DNA of 64,000 nucleotides from assembly GCF_030068615.1 (NCBI RefSeq), contig NZ_JASJOC010000005.1:239929-303928 (forward strand). Direction: 5' to 3'. Position numbers and translations under genes: made by a program. Source of the stretch: Halostagnicola sp. A-GB9-2 (lineage in GTDB: Archaea; Halobacteriota; Halobacteria; Halobacteriales; Natrialbaceae). Of this stretch, positions 27,601 through 34,678 are shown piece after piece (the stretch's first letter is position 1; every line of letters starts with the position of its first letter). The notes beneath the pieces were generated by a model. That model was given only the letters and a program-made list of their open reading frames with translations. It ran no database searches and was not told the origin of the DNA.

Positions 27601-27863
27601 ACGTCCGCTTCGACCGGTACCGGAACCTCGATGCGGCCGAATACCTCGGGGACCTGATTCCGAGCGACGAGACGACGCTGTCGGTCGATGCGCGCGTTTC
27701 GGGAGTCGGCGGAACGCCGGTAAAACCGACCGAGGAGCACCGAATCGAACCAGATCCGCTTTCGTTCTCGTTCGTTTTGCGACCGTACACCCCGAATACC
27801 TACTCGCCGGAATTATCGGGAAAAGGCGAATCGGGCAACGGAGATAACACTCCTGAGAGTTGA
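24651..27863 (+). CDS. Glycoside hydrolase family 2, LacZ-type beta-galactosidase
   Basis: A 1070-residue protein with LacZ-like architecture. The sugar-binding domain includes WQLHGYDRPIYRN and GVKSACFVWIDGEYVGYDQG. The barrel carries acid/base Glu475 (SNEAGTG) and nucleophile Glu550 (IMGEYAHAFCNS), and RGMNRHDHDPRGGR matches the LacZ region near its metal site. The large C-terminal small-chain domain starts about residue 760 and includes YRAPVPNEG and EWYGRGPHETYPDR. There is no signal peptide, so it should be cytoplasmic and hydrolyse sugars after import, complementing the exported GH2 next door. A TTTATGA box centred about 27 bases before the ATG suggests a leaderless transcript of its own. 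Confidence 0.95.
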   Translation: MARRPVERSSLPEYIENPAQLGENVEPVHCPTVGYETIANAVAANEPLTELESRWEESNYFERLDGEWEFCWAETPTDLPEELPADSDWDTIPVPSVWQLHGYDRPIYRNHALTWERLPEVETLPDAPDVPSEFNPVGTYRRTVTVPEAWEGNRRSYLQFEGVKSACFVWIDGEYVGYDQGSMTPSEFDVTDHLDPGSDHELLVQVFRFSDGSYLETQDMIRFSGIFRSVFAYSKPERHVRDYTVRTDFDEALVDATLSVDADIRWPQTIEDEPELTLVGELYDPSGSLVTTMEAPAERGDGNSVRLEAEISDPEKWSAEDPTLYTLAIALRTAAGETTEALTQFVGFREYEIDDGVLTVNGNPVTIRGMNRHDHDPRGGRTVPFDRALEDLRAMKRNNINAIRTAHYPHDLSVYAIADELGLYVFDEANVETHFDLNFVNDHPEFHDAFLERFERMIAHHKNVTSIVAWSTSNEAGTGPAHEAMAEHARDVDETRFVFHQGDGEAPYEEFHDSMTGTAPFTDISGPRYPIPDTLAQFSSVDDRPLIMGEYAHAFCNSLGLQDAYWDLVNTIDGVQGGFIWEWTNQTLRADTVADGNTRSDGVWFDGDSFLLDGVVFSDLSAKPSLEQVKWTQRPMSVEPVTPRDGVVTITNGFDFTNLCEYELQWELAIDGVVDQRGIVDVDIPAGRTRGVILPFEEPSLDPGQECLVTVSLHLGSDTEWADRGHEIAFEQFEVPIRPSAKSSSDGEVERGALEVTELKEEILFASDQFEYRFDRTRGRFRDLSIRGQSVGQDGPIFDAYRAPVPNEGLVRTATEWGYNNGTEWTELGLDRLTHDVREVTLERGSSDHARLEVRTTVKNTQGDRLFDVAYGYGVHATGAIDVKVAVEPTETLRERLSSWLPRMGIDLELPAAITDVEWYGRGPHETYPDRKTGAKIGRYTGQIEDQFVPYRVPQDNGNKTDVRWAAMTGSEAGIIVSGDHPLNVRFDRYRNLDAAEYLGDLIPSDETTLSVDARVSGVGGTPVKPTEEHRIEPDPLSFSFVLRPYTPNTYSPELSGKGESGNGDNTPES

Positions 27864-28701
27864 ATACCGAGCAGTCAAAGCGATCGAGATAGATCGACGT
27901 TTCAGGTCTTATTCGGGCCGTTTCGGCGTTCCAACGCGCCCGAACACTTGCTGAGGACAGTCCCGGCCGTTCACAAGAGTTGTTTGCCATTGTAGTGTAT
28001 ATATTTGTCAATATAGCACTCTTCTATAGAATTGAACAGAAGCAGTGAAAAATCCCTATTTGAATTCGATAGCGCAACTATATCCATAGATAGTGAATAT
28101 ACTAGCCCCCGAGTGGCAAATAAGCACAATATATGGATTTCTCTTTCGGTTTCGGAAAGTAACAAAAAATCAATGCAGAAAAACACGAAAGCGATCATTT
28201 GAGCATCAATTCGGTGCTCTACAGAATTTTAGTCCGTAATCGCAGAAGTCAGAAAGCTCCTTATTTCTCATAATATTCACAATACTACCCAGTAATACAG
28301 TGAAGCTTCCACGACGGAGACGAGACTCCCGCTGACTCAGTGAGAATCCGGCTCAGAACCGATGCCGGTGACAGTGGACACTCCAGGTTCGGCTCCGAAC
28401 TGACCGTTGTCGCCATCGTCTTCGCCGAGAAGCATCGTCGCGGTACCGAACATACCACTTCCCTGATTGATTCGCGTACCCCGGAGTAACACGAAATTGT
28501 GCGGGTGCTCGGTTTCGTGGATACGTCCCTCTTCGAACGCTGTTTCTGTCCGAATGCTGGTCCTGTCCGAACGCTGTTCCGTTCCGATCACTGGGCCGCG
28601 GCTCTATCACGTCGATCGACGAGCACACGAGAGACGAGAGCAAGCGGTTCCGATTGCCGTTGACGGGGAAGCTAGCTCGAGAGAGAAACTCGTTTCTCGA
28701 G
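27864..28701. other. AT-rich non-coding stretch between sugar and aromatic regions
   Basis: About 840 bases between two convergently oriented genes. The segment 27980-28290 is distinctly AT-rich. Near the right end a GTG-started frame on the - strand (28337-28591, 84 codons, ending GIGSEPDSH) shows haloarchaeal-like composition but no recognised domain. Its first part runs through the 17-base tandem repeats, so it may be a gene remnant. This stretch marks the boundary between the two functional halves of the window. Confidence 0.5.
28534..28584. repeat. Three tandem 17-base repeats
   Basis: CGAACGCTGTTTCTGTC (28534-28550), CGAATGCTGGTCCTGTC (28551-28567) and CGAACGCTGTTCCGTTC (28568-28584) lie head to tail. 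Neighbouring copies differ at three to five positions. A 17-base unit would shift reading frame, which argues against selection as protein. Confidence 0.75.
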
Positions 28702-29916
28702 TCAGTCGATCGGCATCTCCTCGGGGTTGTACGGTTCCAGCGGTTCGGATCGGAACGATTCGACCAACCCAAAGTCCCCGTCGGGGTAGTACTCCGGCGG
28801 CTCGAGCTCGAACTCGCTGTAGATTTGTGACTGATTATCGAGTTCTCCCCAGTCGCTGTACTCGAGCGGGGTAGAAAAGAGCGTGTCGTGTTCGATGTCG
28901 CGAATCGCCGCGCTGATCTCGGACGGGTCCTCGGAATCGGCCGCTTCGATTCCGGCGGCGATCAGGTGCGTCGTTACGTATCCGAGCGCTTGCGTGCTGC
29001 CGAAATACTCACCCGTCTCCTCGTAAAATCGATCCGCGACTTCCACGTACTCCGCAGCGTAGACATCCGGTTGGTGGAAGAACGCGAACCCGCGGGAAAT
29101 GTCGTCGCCGATGGCGTTATAACTCGCCGTCGGTTCCTGTAGACCGGCGGTAAAGAGGTCCGGTTCGATGCCGATCTCGAGCATCTGAGAGAACATCGCG
29201 TGGACGCCGGACGGGTGACCCGAGCCGACCAAAAACTCGACGTCATCGGAGAGGTTTCGGAGGTACGGATTGAAGTTATCCTCTTCGAACGGTGCGACTT
29301 CGATCTGGACGTCGACGGGGAAAAACTCCTCGATGGACGCTTCGACGGCTCTTCCCCACGCGTAGTCGCCGATGATTGCTGCGACCTCGTCGTACCCTTC
29401 CTCCTCGACGACCTCCGCCTGCGCCTGAATGGTCGTCGGTGCAGGGAGGTGACCGACGCGAAACGTGTACCGCGAGTCGGTCGTCAGAATCTGGTGATCT
29501 CCGGCCGCGTGAAGGAAGAGCGGAACCTCGAGATCTTCGACGGTGTTCGCCGTGGCGACCCCGACGTCGCTCGATACCGGCCCCACGAGGGCGACTGCAC
29601 CGTCCCCTTCGACCAGTCGTGTCGCGGCGGTGTTCGCCTCCCTCGGATCGGTTTCGGTATCGATACTCTCGTATGACACCTCTTTGTCGAGGACGCCCCC
29701 GTCGTCGTTGATTTCCTGGAGAGCGAATTCGATCCCCGGGTCGTAGGCTGCCGAGAAATCGGCAAACGGCCCACTGTACGGCTGTAATCCCCCGATCGTG
29801 ATGGTATCGTCGTCGCCACCGCGGAGTTCACCGAGACAGCCAGCGAGTGTCCCGAGGGTCGCTCCAGCGATGCTCGTCTTGAGAAACGTCCGACGACGTG
29901 CTTGCGAATAGTTCAT
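28702..29916 (-). CDS. Branched-chain amino-acid-type ABC substrate-binding lipoprotein
   Basis: A 404-residue periplasmic-binding protein of the LivJ/K fold. The start MNYSQARRRTFLK gives a Tat motif (Arg7-9) and lipobox LAGC (Cys27), then DDDTITIGGLQPYSGPFADF. VALVGPVSSDVGVATANTVE and DYAWGRAVEASIEEFF are family-typical. Such proteins bind branched amino acids, amides or aromatic acids. No permease or ATPase gene is next to it, so it is an orphan that may share the liv transporter at 49310-52813. The upstream DNA on its strand holds GTGGTGTGG, echoing the GTGGTGTG at the liv operon promoter. An ATG-less extension of five codons (GTG at 29931) is possible but weaker. Confidence 0.9.
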   Translation of the reverse strand: MNYSQARRRTFLKTSIAGATLGTLAGCLGELRGGDDDTITIGGLQPYSGPFADFSAAYDPGIEFALQEINDDGGVLDKEVSYESIDTETDPREANTAATRLVEGDGAVALVGPVSSDVGVATANTVEDLEVPLFLHAAGDHQILTTDSRYTFRVGHLPAPTTIQAQAEVVEEEGYDEVAAIIGDYAWGRAVEASIEEFFPVDVQIEVAPFEEDNFNPYLRNLSDDVEFLVGSGHPSGVHAMFSQMLEIGIEPDLFTAGLQEPTASYNAIGDDISRGFAFFHQPDVYAAEYVEVADRFYEETGEYFGSTQALGYVTTHLIAAGIEAADSEDPSEISAAIRDIEHDTLFSTPLEYSDWGELDNQSQIYSEFELEPPEYYPDGDFGLVESFRSEPLEPYNPEEMPID

Positions 29917-30545
29917 GTTGTGTTTTACCACACCACAAGCAATTTGATTTCTAACTTACTTAAATCTTGGGTCGTCCGAGGACGACGTTCCTCACACGGG
30001 GCAAAGGTGGCGTGACGCCGAAAGGGCGTAATCCGCCCTGCGGAATGTTTGTTGTGAGAGAACGCACGCCCACCCCAATAAAGTAGACGGTGGTCCCGCG
30101 AAGTTCTTCTTTACACAAGTACAATTGTATAGAATCTGGAATCGCCCTCCCTATATCAGTATTGTTCGGCGATAACAAACGAACACAAATGCTTTTCGTC
30201 GACCGGCAAATACCTCCCGCCGCTTTCCATCGACGCCGAAGCGATCGACTCGCTGAATGCGTACTAGCAGCGTATAGCGTCACGGCATCTAGTACCGTTC
30301 TAACGCCGAGCGCGGGGTGAAATCGAAGGTGTTCGTCCGGTTTCGCTCAGCAGTCGACACTCGAAACGGTACTGGTTCCGTGCACCCGAATCGTCGGCCG
30401 ACGGGCACGGCGAGTGTCGCTCTTGCACGTTCGTACACCGCCGAACCATCGAGAGTACCACCCCGGATACGTCACGTCGCAGCGACCGGGAATAGCTCCG
30501 CGCCAACGGATAATACTAAATATCTCGTCTGCATTATCGACACAC
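29917..30545. other. Divergent intergenic region with structured segment
   Basis: About 630 bases between the leftward binding-protein gene and the rightward amidohydrolase gene. It contains the hairpin-rich segment at 29971-30058 and, at the right end, CTAAATATC (30516-30524) centred 26 bases before the amidohydrolase ATG, a leaderless-type promoter. No gene is supported. Confidence 0.5.
29971..30058. other. Nested inverted repeats, structured element of unknown type
   Basis: Four stems are visible: GTCGTCC-GA-GGACGAC (29971-29986); CTCACA (29991-29996) pairing with TGTGAG (30053-30058); and between these GGCGT-G-ACGCC and AGGGCG-TAATC-CGCCCT. The arrangement, a long stem closing over two tight hairpins, resembles transposon sub-terminal structures or a small RNA, but I cannot match it to a family. 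Confidence 0.5.
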
Positions 30546-31673
30546 ATGGCAACAGAACAGGTGGATACAGATTTGGAGATACCAGCGGAGGCGAGGGACG
30601 TTCGAATCATCGATCTCGACTTCCACATGAACCCGACGGAGGACCAACTCATCGGGTACGTCGAGGACGACGCCGCTCGAGAGAAACTCTCGACGGAGTT
30701 CGGAATGCTTCCGCGGAAAGCCAAGTCGGACGCGGCGTACGCCATTCCCGGCGGTAACGAAGGGCTGTTCACGCAGGGAAAAGCCGAAGCCGCCGAGGAC
30801 GTTAAACTCGCCGCCGACAAGTTCGCAATAGACGAACCGATCGTCAACGTTGGCCTCAATAACACGCCGACTCAGCACAATCCCGTCCTCAAGAACGCGA
30901 TCGTTCAGGCCGCAAACGACTTCGCACTCGATCAAGTCATTCCCGAGGACCTCTACTGTCTGATGATGGTTCCACAGTGGGATCCAGAGCACGCCGCCGA
31001 AGAGATCCGTCGCGTCGGTGACGAAGACGGCTTCATCGGCGCGTACGGCTGGTTCGGGCCGTTCGCGCTGTTCGGAGAGACACGGTTCGACCCGATGTTC
31101 GAAGCCCTCGTCGAACACGACCTCCCGCTGGTCCTCCACGGCTCGCTGTCGATGTGGCCCCAGAACACGCCCGTGGGCGATAACATGTTGAGCTGGACGG
31201 AGATGCTCGGTCTCGATTGGCCCGTCTTCGCGCAGGTAAACGTGGCAAATATGATTATGTCGGGTCTGTTCGACAAGTTCCCGAGCCTGAACGTCATCAT
31301 CGAAGAGGGCGGTCACTGGTGGATTCCGTTCCTCCGGTACCGACTCGACGAGTTCTACGAGATGCACCCGGACGATATCATCATCCAGCCGCGCAAACAC
31401 GAGATGGGAGAGCGGCGGCTTGGTCGCAAACCGAGCGAATACCTTCGGGACAATGTCTACGTGACGACCCAACCGATGGCTCCGCCGGAGCGGACTCGAG
31501 ACACGAAACAGATGCTCGAGCAATCCATGGCCGAGGACACCTTCCTCTACTCGAGCGACTGGCCGCACCAAACGCTGGATCCGGCGACATGGGCCTTTCG
31601 GAACCCCGCGTTCGACGACGACCTCTCGAAGGCAATCTTACACGAAAACGCGGAAGACCTGTTTGGGATCTAA
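30546..31673 (+). CDS. Amidohydrolase-2 family metal-dependent hydrolase/decarboxylase
   Basis: A 375-residue TIM-barrel protein of the ACMSD/gamma-resorcylate-decarboxylase branch. Likely metal and active-site residues are Asp23, Asp25 and His27 (DLDFHM), His198 (VLHGS), Glu253 and His257 (IEEGGHWW) and Asp338 (YSSDWPHQ). This branch mostly removes carboxyl groups from aromatic or muconate-like acids, sometimes hydrolysing C-C bonds. The start at 30546 fits a TATA-like box 26 bases upstream; longer frames extend into non-coding DNA. The Rieske gene begins one base after its stop, so the two are co-transcribed. Its setting among aryl-CoA genes favours aromatic-acid decarboxylation; the substrate is unknown. 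Confidence 0.88.
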   Translation: MATEQVDTDLEIPAEARDVRIIDLDFHMNPTEDQLIGYVEDDAAREKLSTEFGMLPRKAKSDAAYAIPGGNEGLFTQGKAEAAEDVKLAADKFAIDEPIVNVGLNNTPTQHNPVLKNAIVQAANDFALDQVIPEDLYCLMMVPQWDPEHAAEEIRRVGDEDGFIGAYGWFGPFALFGETRFDPMFEALVEHDLPLVLHGSLSMWPQNTPVGDNMLSWTEMLGLDWPVFAQVNVANMIMSGLFDKFPSLNVIIEEGGHWWIPFLRYRLDEFYEMHPDDIIIQPRKHEMGERRLGRKPSEYLRDNVYVTTQPMAPPERTRDTKQMLEQSMAEDTFLYSSDWPHQTLDPATWAFRNPAFDDDLSKAILHENAEDLFGI

Positions 31674-31674
31674 T

Positions 31675-32034
31675 ATGAGTTCGAACGAATACACGAAAGT
31701 GACGACCGTCGACGACGTGGAGCCGGAACGAGGAATGAGCGTCACCGTGGACGGGATCGAGATCGCGCTGTTCAAAGTCGACGGCGAGTATCACGCTATT
31801 ACCAACCGCTGTCCGCACCAAAACGCCCCCCTCGACAAAGTCGGTGAAAAAAAGATCAACGGCGAAAAGTGCTGGAACGAGCGCCGAGGTGGATTTACCG
31901 ACCAGCCCGCGGTTACCTGTCCGTGGCACCTCTGGGAGATCGGTCTCGAAACCGGCGAACACGAAACGTCAGGCAAACGAGTAAGCGTCTTCGATGTAAA
32001 GGTGGAGGGGGACGACGTGCTCGTCAAAGTGTAA
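31675..32034 (+). CDS. Rieske-type [2Fe-2S] ferredoxin
   Basis: A 119-residue single-domain Rieske protein. The cluster ligands Cys46-His48 (RCPHQNAPL) and Cys82-His85 (TCPWHLWEI) are both complete, separated by a 33-residue loop with a charged insert (GEKKINGEKCWNERRGGFTD). Such proteins pass electrons to ring-hydroxylating or N-demethylating oxygenases, but no terminal oxygenase with a matching catalytic domain is near. Being fused in one operon to a decarboxylase-like amidohydrolase is the notable point. The ATG at 31675 follows the upstream stop TAA by one base. Confidence 0.92.
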   Translation: MSSNEYTKVTTVDDVEPERGMSVTVDGIEIALFKVDGEYHAITNRCPHQNAPLDKVGEKKINGEKCWNERRGGFTDQPAVTCPWHLWEIGLETGEHETSGKRVSVFDVKVEGDDVLVKV

Positions 32035-32336
32035 TCGTACCACTCCGTATCACTCGGGCAGCGGGTCGACGAATACACCCATCTCATCCGATGACCGCGC
32101 CGAAACTGCCGCTAGGGGCGTTCCAAGCGTCGACCGATGAGTGAAATCGACGAACGCAATCGATTTCACCCCCGCAGTTCAGGCTTGGAACGGGACTAGT
32201 ATATAGAGTGCGCTCGTTCGAAAACCGTTCGGCGGAGTAATTCACGCGCTTGTAAAGCGGATAACGGGGTGGAAGCGAGGCGGTCCGCGTCAATCCGATC
32301 GAAATGTTAATGTTTGATGTTAGCAAAAGCGAGAGT
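32035..32336. other. Intergenic region upstream of iclR-type gene
   Basis: About 300 bases. The left half holds nested inverted repeats (32119-32192). A TATA-like GTTAATG around 32306-32312 lies about 28 bases before the chosen iclR start. A second TATA-like sequence, AGTATATAG, lies near 32198-32206. No gene is seen. Confidence 0.5.
32119..32192. other. Nested inverted repeats (possible terminator, RNA or transposon relic)
   Basis: The outer arms CGTTCCAAGC (32119-32128) and GCTTGGAACG (32183-32192) are a perfect 10-base pair. Inside them GTGAAATCG (32141-32149) and CGATTTCAC (32161-32169) form a perfect 9-base stem with an 11-base loop. It follows the Rieske gene by 85 bases. Confidence 0.6.
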
Positions 32337-33098
32337 ATGGATACGACCCGAAAAATCAAGTCATCGGAGACGATGTTTGCCATCGTCGACCAACTTCGGG
32401 CTACCGACGAGGCGGGCGTGACGGAACTGGCCGACGCCCTCGACATGTCAAAGAGCAACGTCCACCACCACCTTTCGACGATGCAGGATCACGGGTTCGT
32501 GGTCAAGAAGGCCAGCGGGAGGTACTCGATCGGTCTCGAGTTCTTTTCGGTCGGCTTCGACGCTCGAAACAGGTACCAAGTCTATCAACCGGTGAAACAG
32601 AACCTTCCGCAACTCGCCGAAGAAACCGGTGAAACGGCCTGGTGTATGGTCGAAGAGAACGGACGAGGGATTTTCATCGACGGCTACTCGTCGAAAGCGT
32701 CTCTCAACCCGCACGGTGTTATCGGCACGTGGAAGCCGCTTCACTGTAGTTCCACGGGAAAGGCGATTCTGGCGAATTTGCCAGCGGAGCGACGAGACGC
32801 ATTTTTAGACCGGGATACGCTCCCGGCGATGACGGAGTACTCTAGCACGGATCCCGAGGCTGTTCGCGAAGAACTCGGAGAGATTCGTCGTCAGGGGTTT
32901 GCAAAGAACTGGGGCGAAGACATACACGGGATCCACGCCGTCGGTGTTCCGATCTTCGACGGTGCTAACGAACTCGTCGGTTCGATTTCCGTCGGCGGCG
33001 CGGCGAATCGTCTCACGGAAGAGTACTGCGTGGAGGAACTCGTCCCGCTCGTCAAAGCGACCGCGAACGATATCGAGCTGAACTTAGCGTACAAGTAA
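32337..33098 (+). CDS. IclR-family transcription regulator
   Basis: A 253-residue regulator. Residues about 8-60 are the winged helix (SSETMFAIVDQLRATDEAGV, TELADALDMSKSNVHHHLST, HGFVVKKASGRYSIG). The effector domain shows PHGVIGTWKPLHCSSTGKAI, with the conserved TGKA turn, and WGEDIHGIHAVGVPIFDG. It sits between the amidohydrolase/Rieske pair and the PaaG-like gene, so aromatic-acid or aryl-CoA control is the best guess. The start METhionine is the one before DTTRKIKS, 28 bases after a TATA-like sequence; an earlier in-frame ATG lies 33 bases upstream. Confidence 0.9.
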   Translation: MDTTRKIKSSETMFAIVDQLRATDEAGVTELADALDMSKSNVHHHLSTMQDHGFVVKKASGRYSIGLEFFSVGFDARNRYQVYQPVKQNLPQLAEETGETAWCMVEENGRGIFIDGYSSKASLNPHGVIGTWKPLHCSSTGKAILANLPAERRDAFLDRDTLPAMTEYSSTDPEAVREELGEIRRQGFAKNWGEDIHGIHAVGVPIFDGANELVGSISVGGAANRLTEEYCVEELVPLVKATANDIELNLAYK

Positions 33099-33775
33099 GC
33101 TCGGTGGCGATCCCCGCGATGACCGATGTGAAAATCGAATTATATTTCGATCGAAAACGGACGAGCAACCGCTCAGCCGACGTCGACACACGGTATTCGG
33201 TGCGAGAGACGGTGTCGGAACGCCGATAGCTGTGAAAAACGAATACCGTAGCCGCTCTGGGATTTACGGAACAGATGTGAACTCCTCGTTGACGTTCGTT
33301 ACCTCGAATACCACGTCTCAGTTCAGATAGGCGACTTATTTTGCGCCGAACGGAGGACCTACCAAGATTAAACACATATCATAAGGGAGAGATAGTATGA
33401 GAAGGGTGCCGACGCGAACGCTATCAGGTGAGCAGCACCCAGACTATTCTACCGCAGTAAGAAGCGGTCGACGGAGGAGATTCTGCAGGGAGATCGCTAA
33501 CAGAATAATGAGGGACCGATTTTGAAGAGTGTTTGGTTTCTTCAACGAATATTCGTATACCTTTAGCTAAAGACAAGTTCTCAGCGGTCGAGGTGCGGTT
33601 TAATCGGATTATTCTACGGAAATTGATTGTATTTCCGACCACACCCACGACGAAAAAGTATAGGTCTGATCCTCGTCATTATTATATAAGTATCAGTATT
33701 TATTTGGGTACGACAGTCGTGGCAAACTGAACTCGGTCTAGGTAATTTTAACACGGGTAGTAGAATGGGTACAGT
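33099..33775. other. AT-rich non-coding stretch
   Basis: About 680 bases, AT-rich from 33350 onward. ATCGAA-N6-TTCGAT (33134-33151) is a perfect 6+6 inverted repeat just behind the iclR gene. AATTTTAAC (33744-33752) is centred 28 bases before the ATG of the PaaG-like gene, a leaderless-type promoter. Open frames here lack domains and codon bias. Confidence 0.5.
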
Positions 33776-34537
33776 ATGATCGTTGAAGACAACGGGGGCA
33801 GACGAACGATTACGTTCGACCGACCCGAATCGCTCAACGCAGTTACGGCGACCGTCGCCGAAGAGTTGGCAGACGCCATCGAAGCAGTCGACGTCGACGG
33901 TCACGACGTGATCGTCCTCACCGGCGAAGGTGACGCCTTCAGCGCCGGTGGCGACCTCGAGGCGATGTTCGAGCGCGACGAAACGCCGAAAGAATCCGTC
34001 GACAGGGTGAGCAACACGCTCGGTCGAGTGGTCGAAGCAGCGCTCTCCTCGGAAGTACCGATCGTCGCCAAAGTCAACGGCGACGCTGTCGGTGCCGGGT
34101 TAGCGATCACCGCCATCAGCGATTTCGCCTACGCTGCAGATTCGGCGTCCTTCAGTTGCGCGTTCGTGCGCGTCGGGCTGGTTCCCGATACGGGCGGGAC
34201 CTTCCTCCTTCCGAAGCTGGTCGGCCTCCGAGCCGCAAAACAGCTGGCGCTTACCGGCGAGTTTATCACCGCGTCCGAGGCCGCGGAGTTGGGTCTCGTG
34301 AACGAAAGCGTACCGAGCGGCGAACTCGACGAGACCGTCGGAGACCTCCTCGAAACCCTCGAGAAACGGCCGACGCGCACCATCGGACTCACCAAGCGAG
34401 CGATCCACGAGAACATGGGTCGACACTGGCAGGACGCACTGACCCACGAAATCCACGCGCAATCGCTCGCTTACGGCTCCCCCGAACACGAAGAGGGAGT
34501 TCGAGCGTTCTTAGCGAACGAAGAACCGGATTATTGA
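33776..34537 (+). CDS. PaaG-like crotonase, ring-epoxide isomerase candidate
   Basis: A 253-residue crotonase-fold enzyme. Both Glu residues of classical enoyl-CoA hydratases are replaced (GAGLAIT and CAFVRVG). Instead Asp138 in GLVPDTGGTFLLPKLVG matches the catalytic Asp of E. coli PaaG, whose GLIPDCGGTWLLPR region it closely mirrors. PaaG turns 1,2-epoxyphenylacetyl-CoA into oxepin-CoA and also shifts double bonds. The genes of the Paa-type epoxidase lie about 6 kb away, which fits this role. It has its own leaderless-type promoter and is followed by a 141-base gap and then the UbiD operon. Confidence 0.85.
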   Translation: MIVEDNGGRRTITFDRPESLNAVTATVAEELADAIEAVDVDGHDVIVLTGEGDAFSAGGDLEAMFERDETPKESVDRVSNTLGRVVEAALSSEVPIVAKVNGDAVGAGLAITAISDFAYAADSASFSCAFVRVGLVPDTGGTFLLPKLVGLRAAKQLALTGEFITASEAAELGLVNESVPSGELDETVGDLLETLEKRPTRTIGLTKRAIHENMGRHWQDALTHEIHAQSLAYGSPEHEEGVRAFLANEEPDY

Positions 34538-34678
34538 GCGGGGGTAGACCCGTTCCGAACCACAGCCCGGAAAATCCGATGACGTACCGACTCATCGTGG
34601 TCGCATCAAGTAATATACCTGTTTGATAAAATAAGTAGGGTTTTTATTTGGAGGACTTACCAATATCTGGTAGCAAGC

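Noticed and set aside
28534..28584. Tandem repeats considered as a CRISPR array
   Set aside because: 17-base units with no spacers; no cas genes nearby.
30534..31571. A 345-codon open frame on the - strand opposite the amidohydrolase
   Set aside because: Antisense shadow; the + strand has a complete metal site and a promoter.
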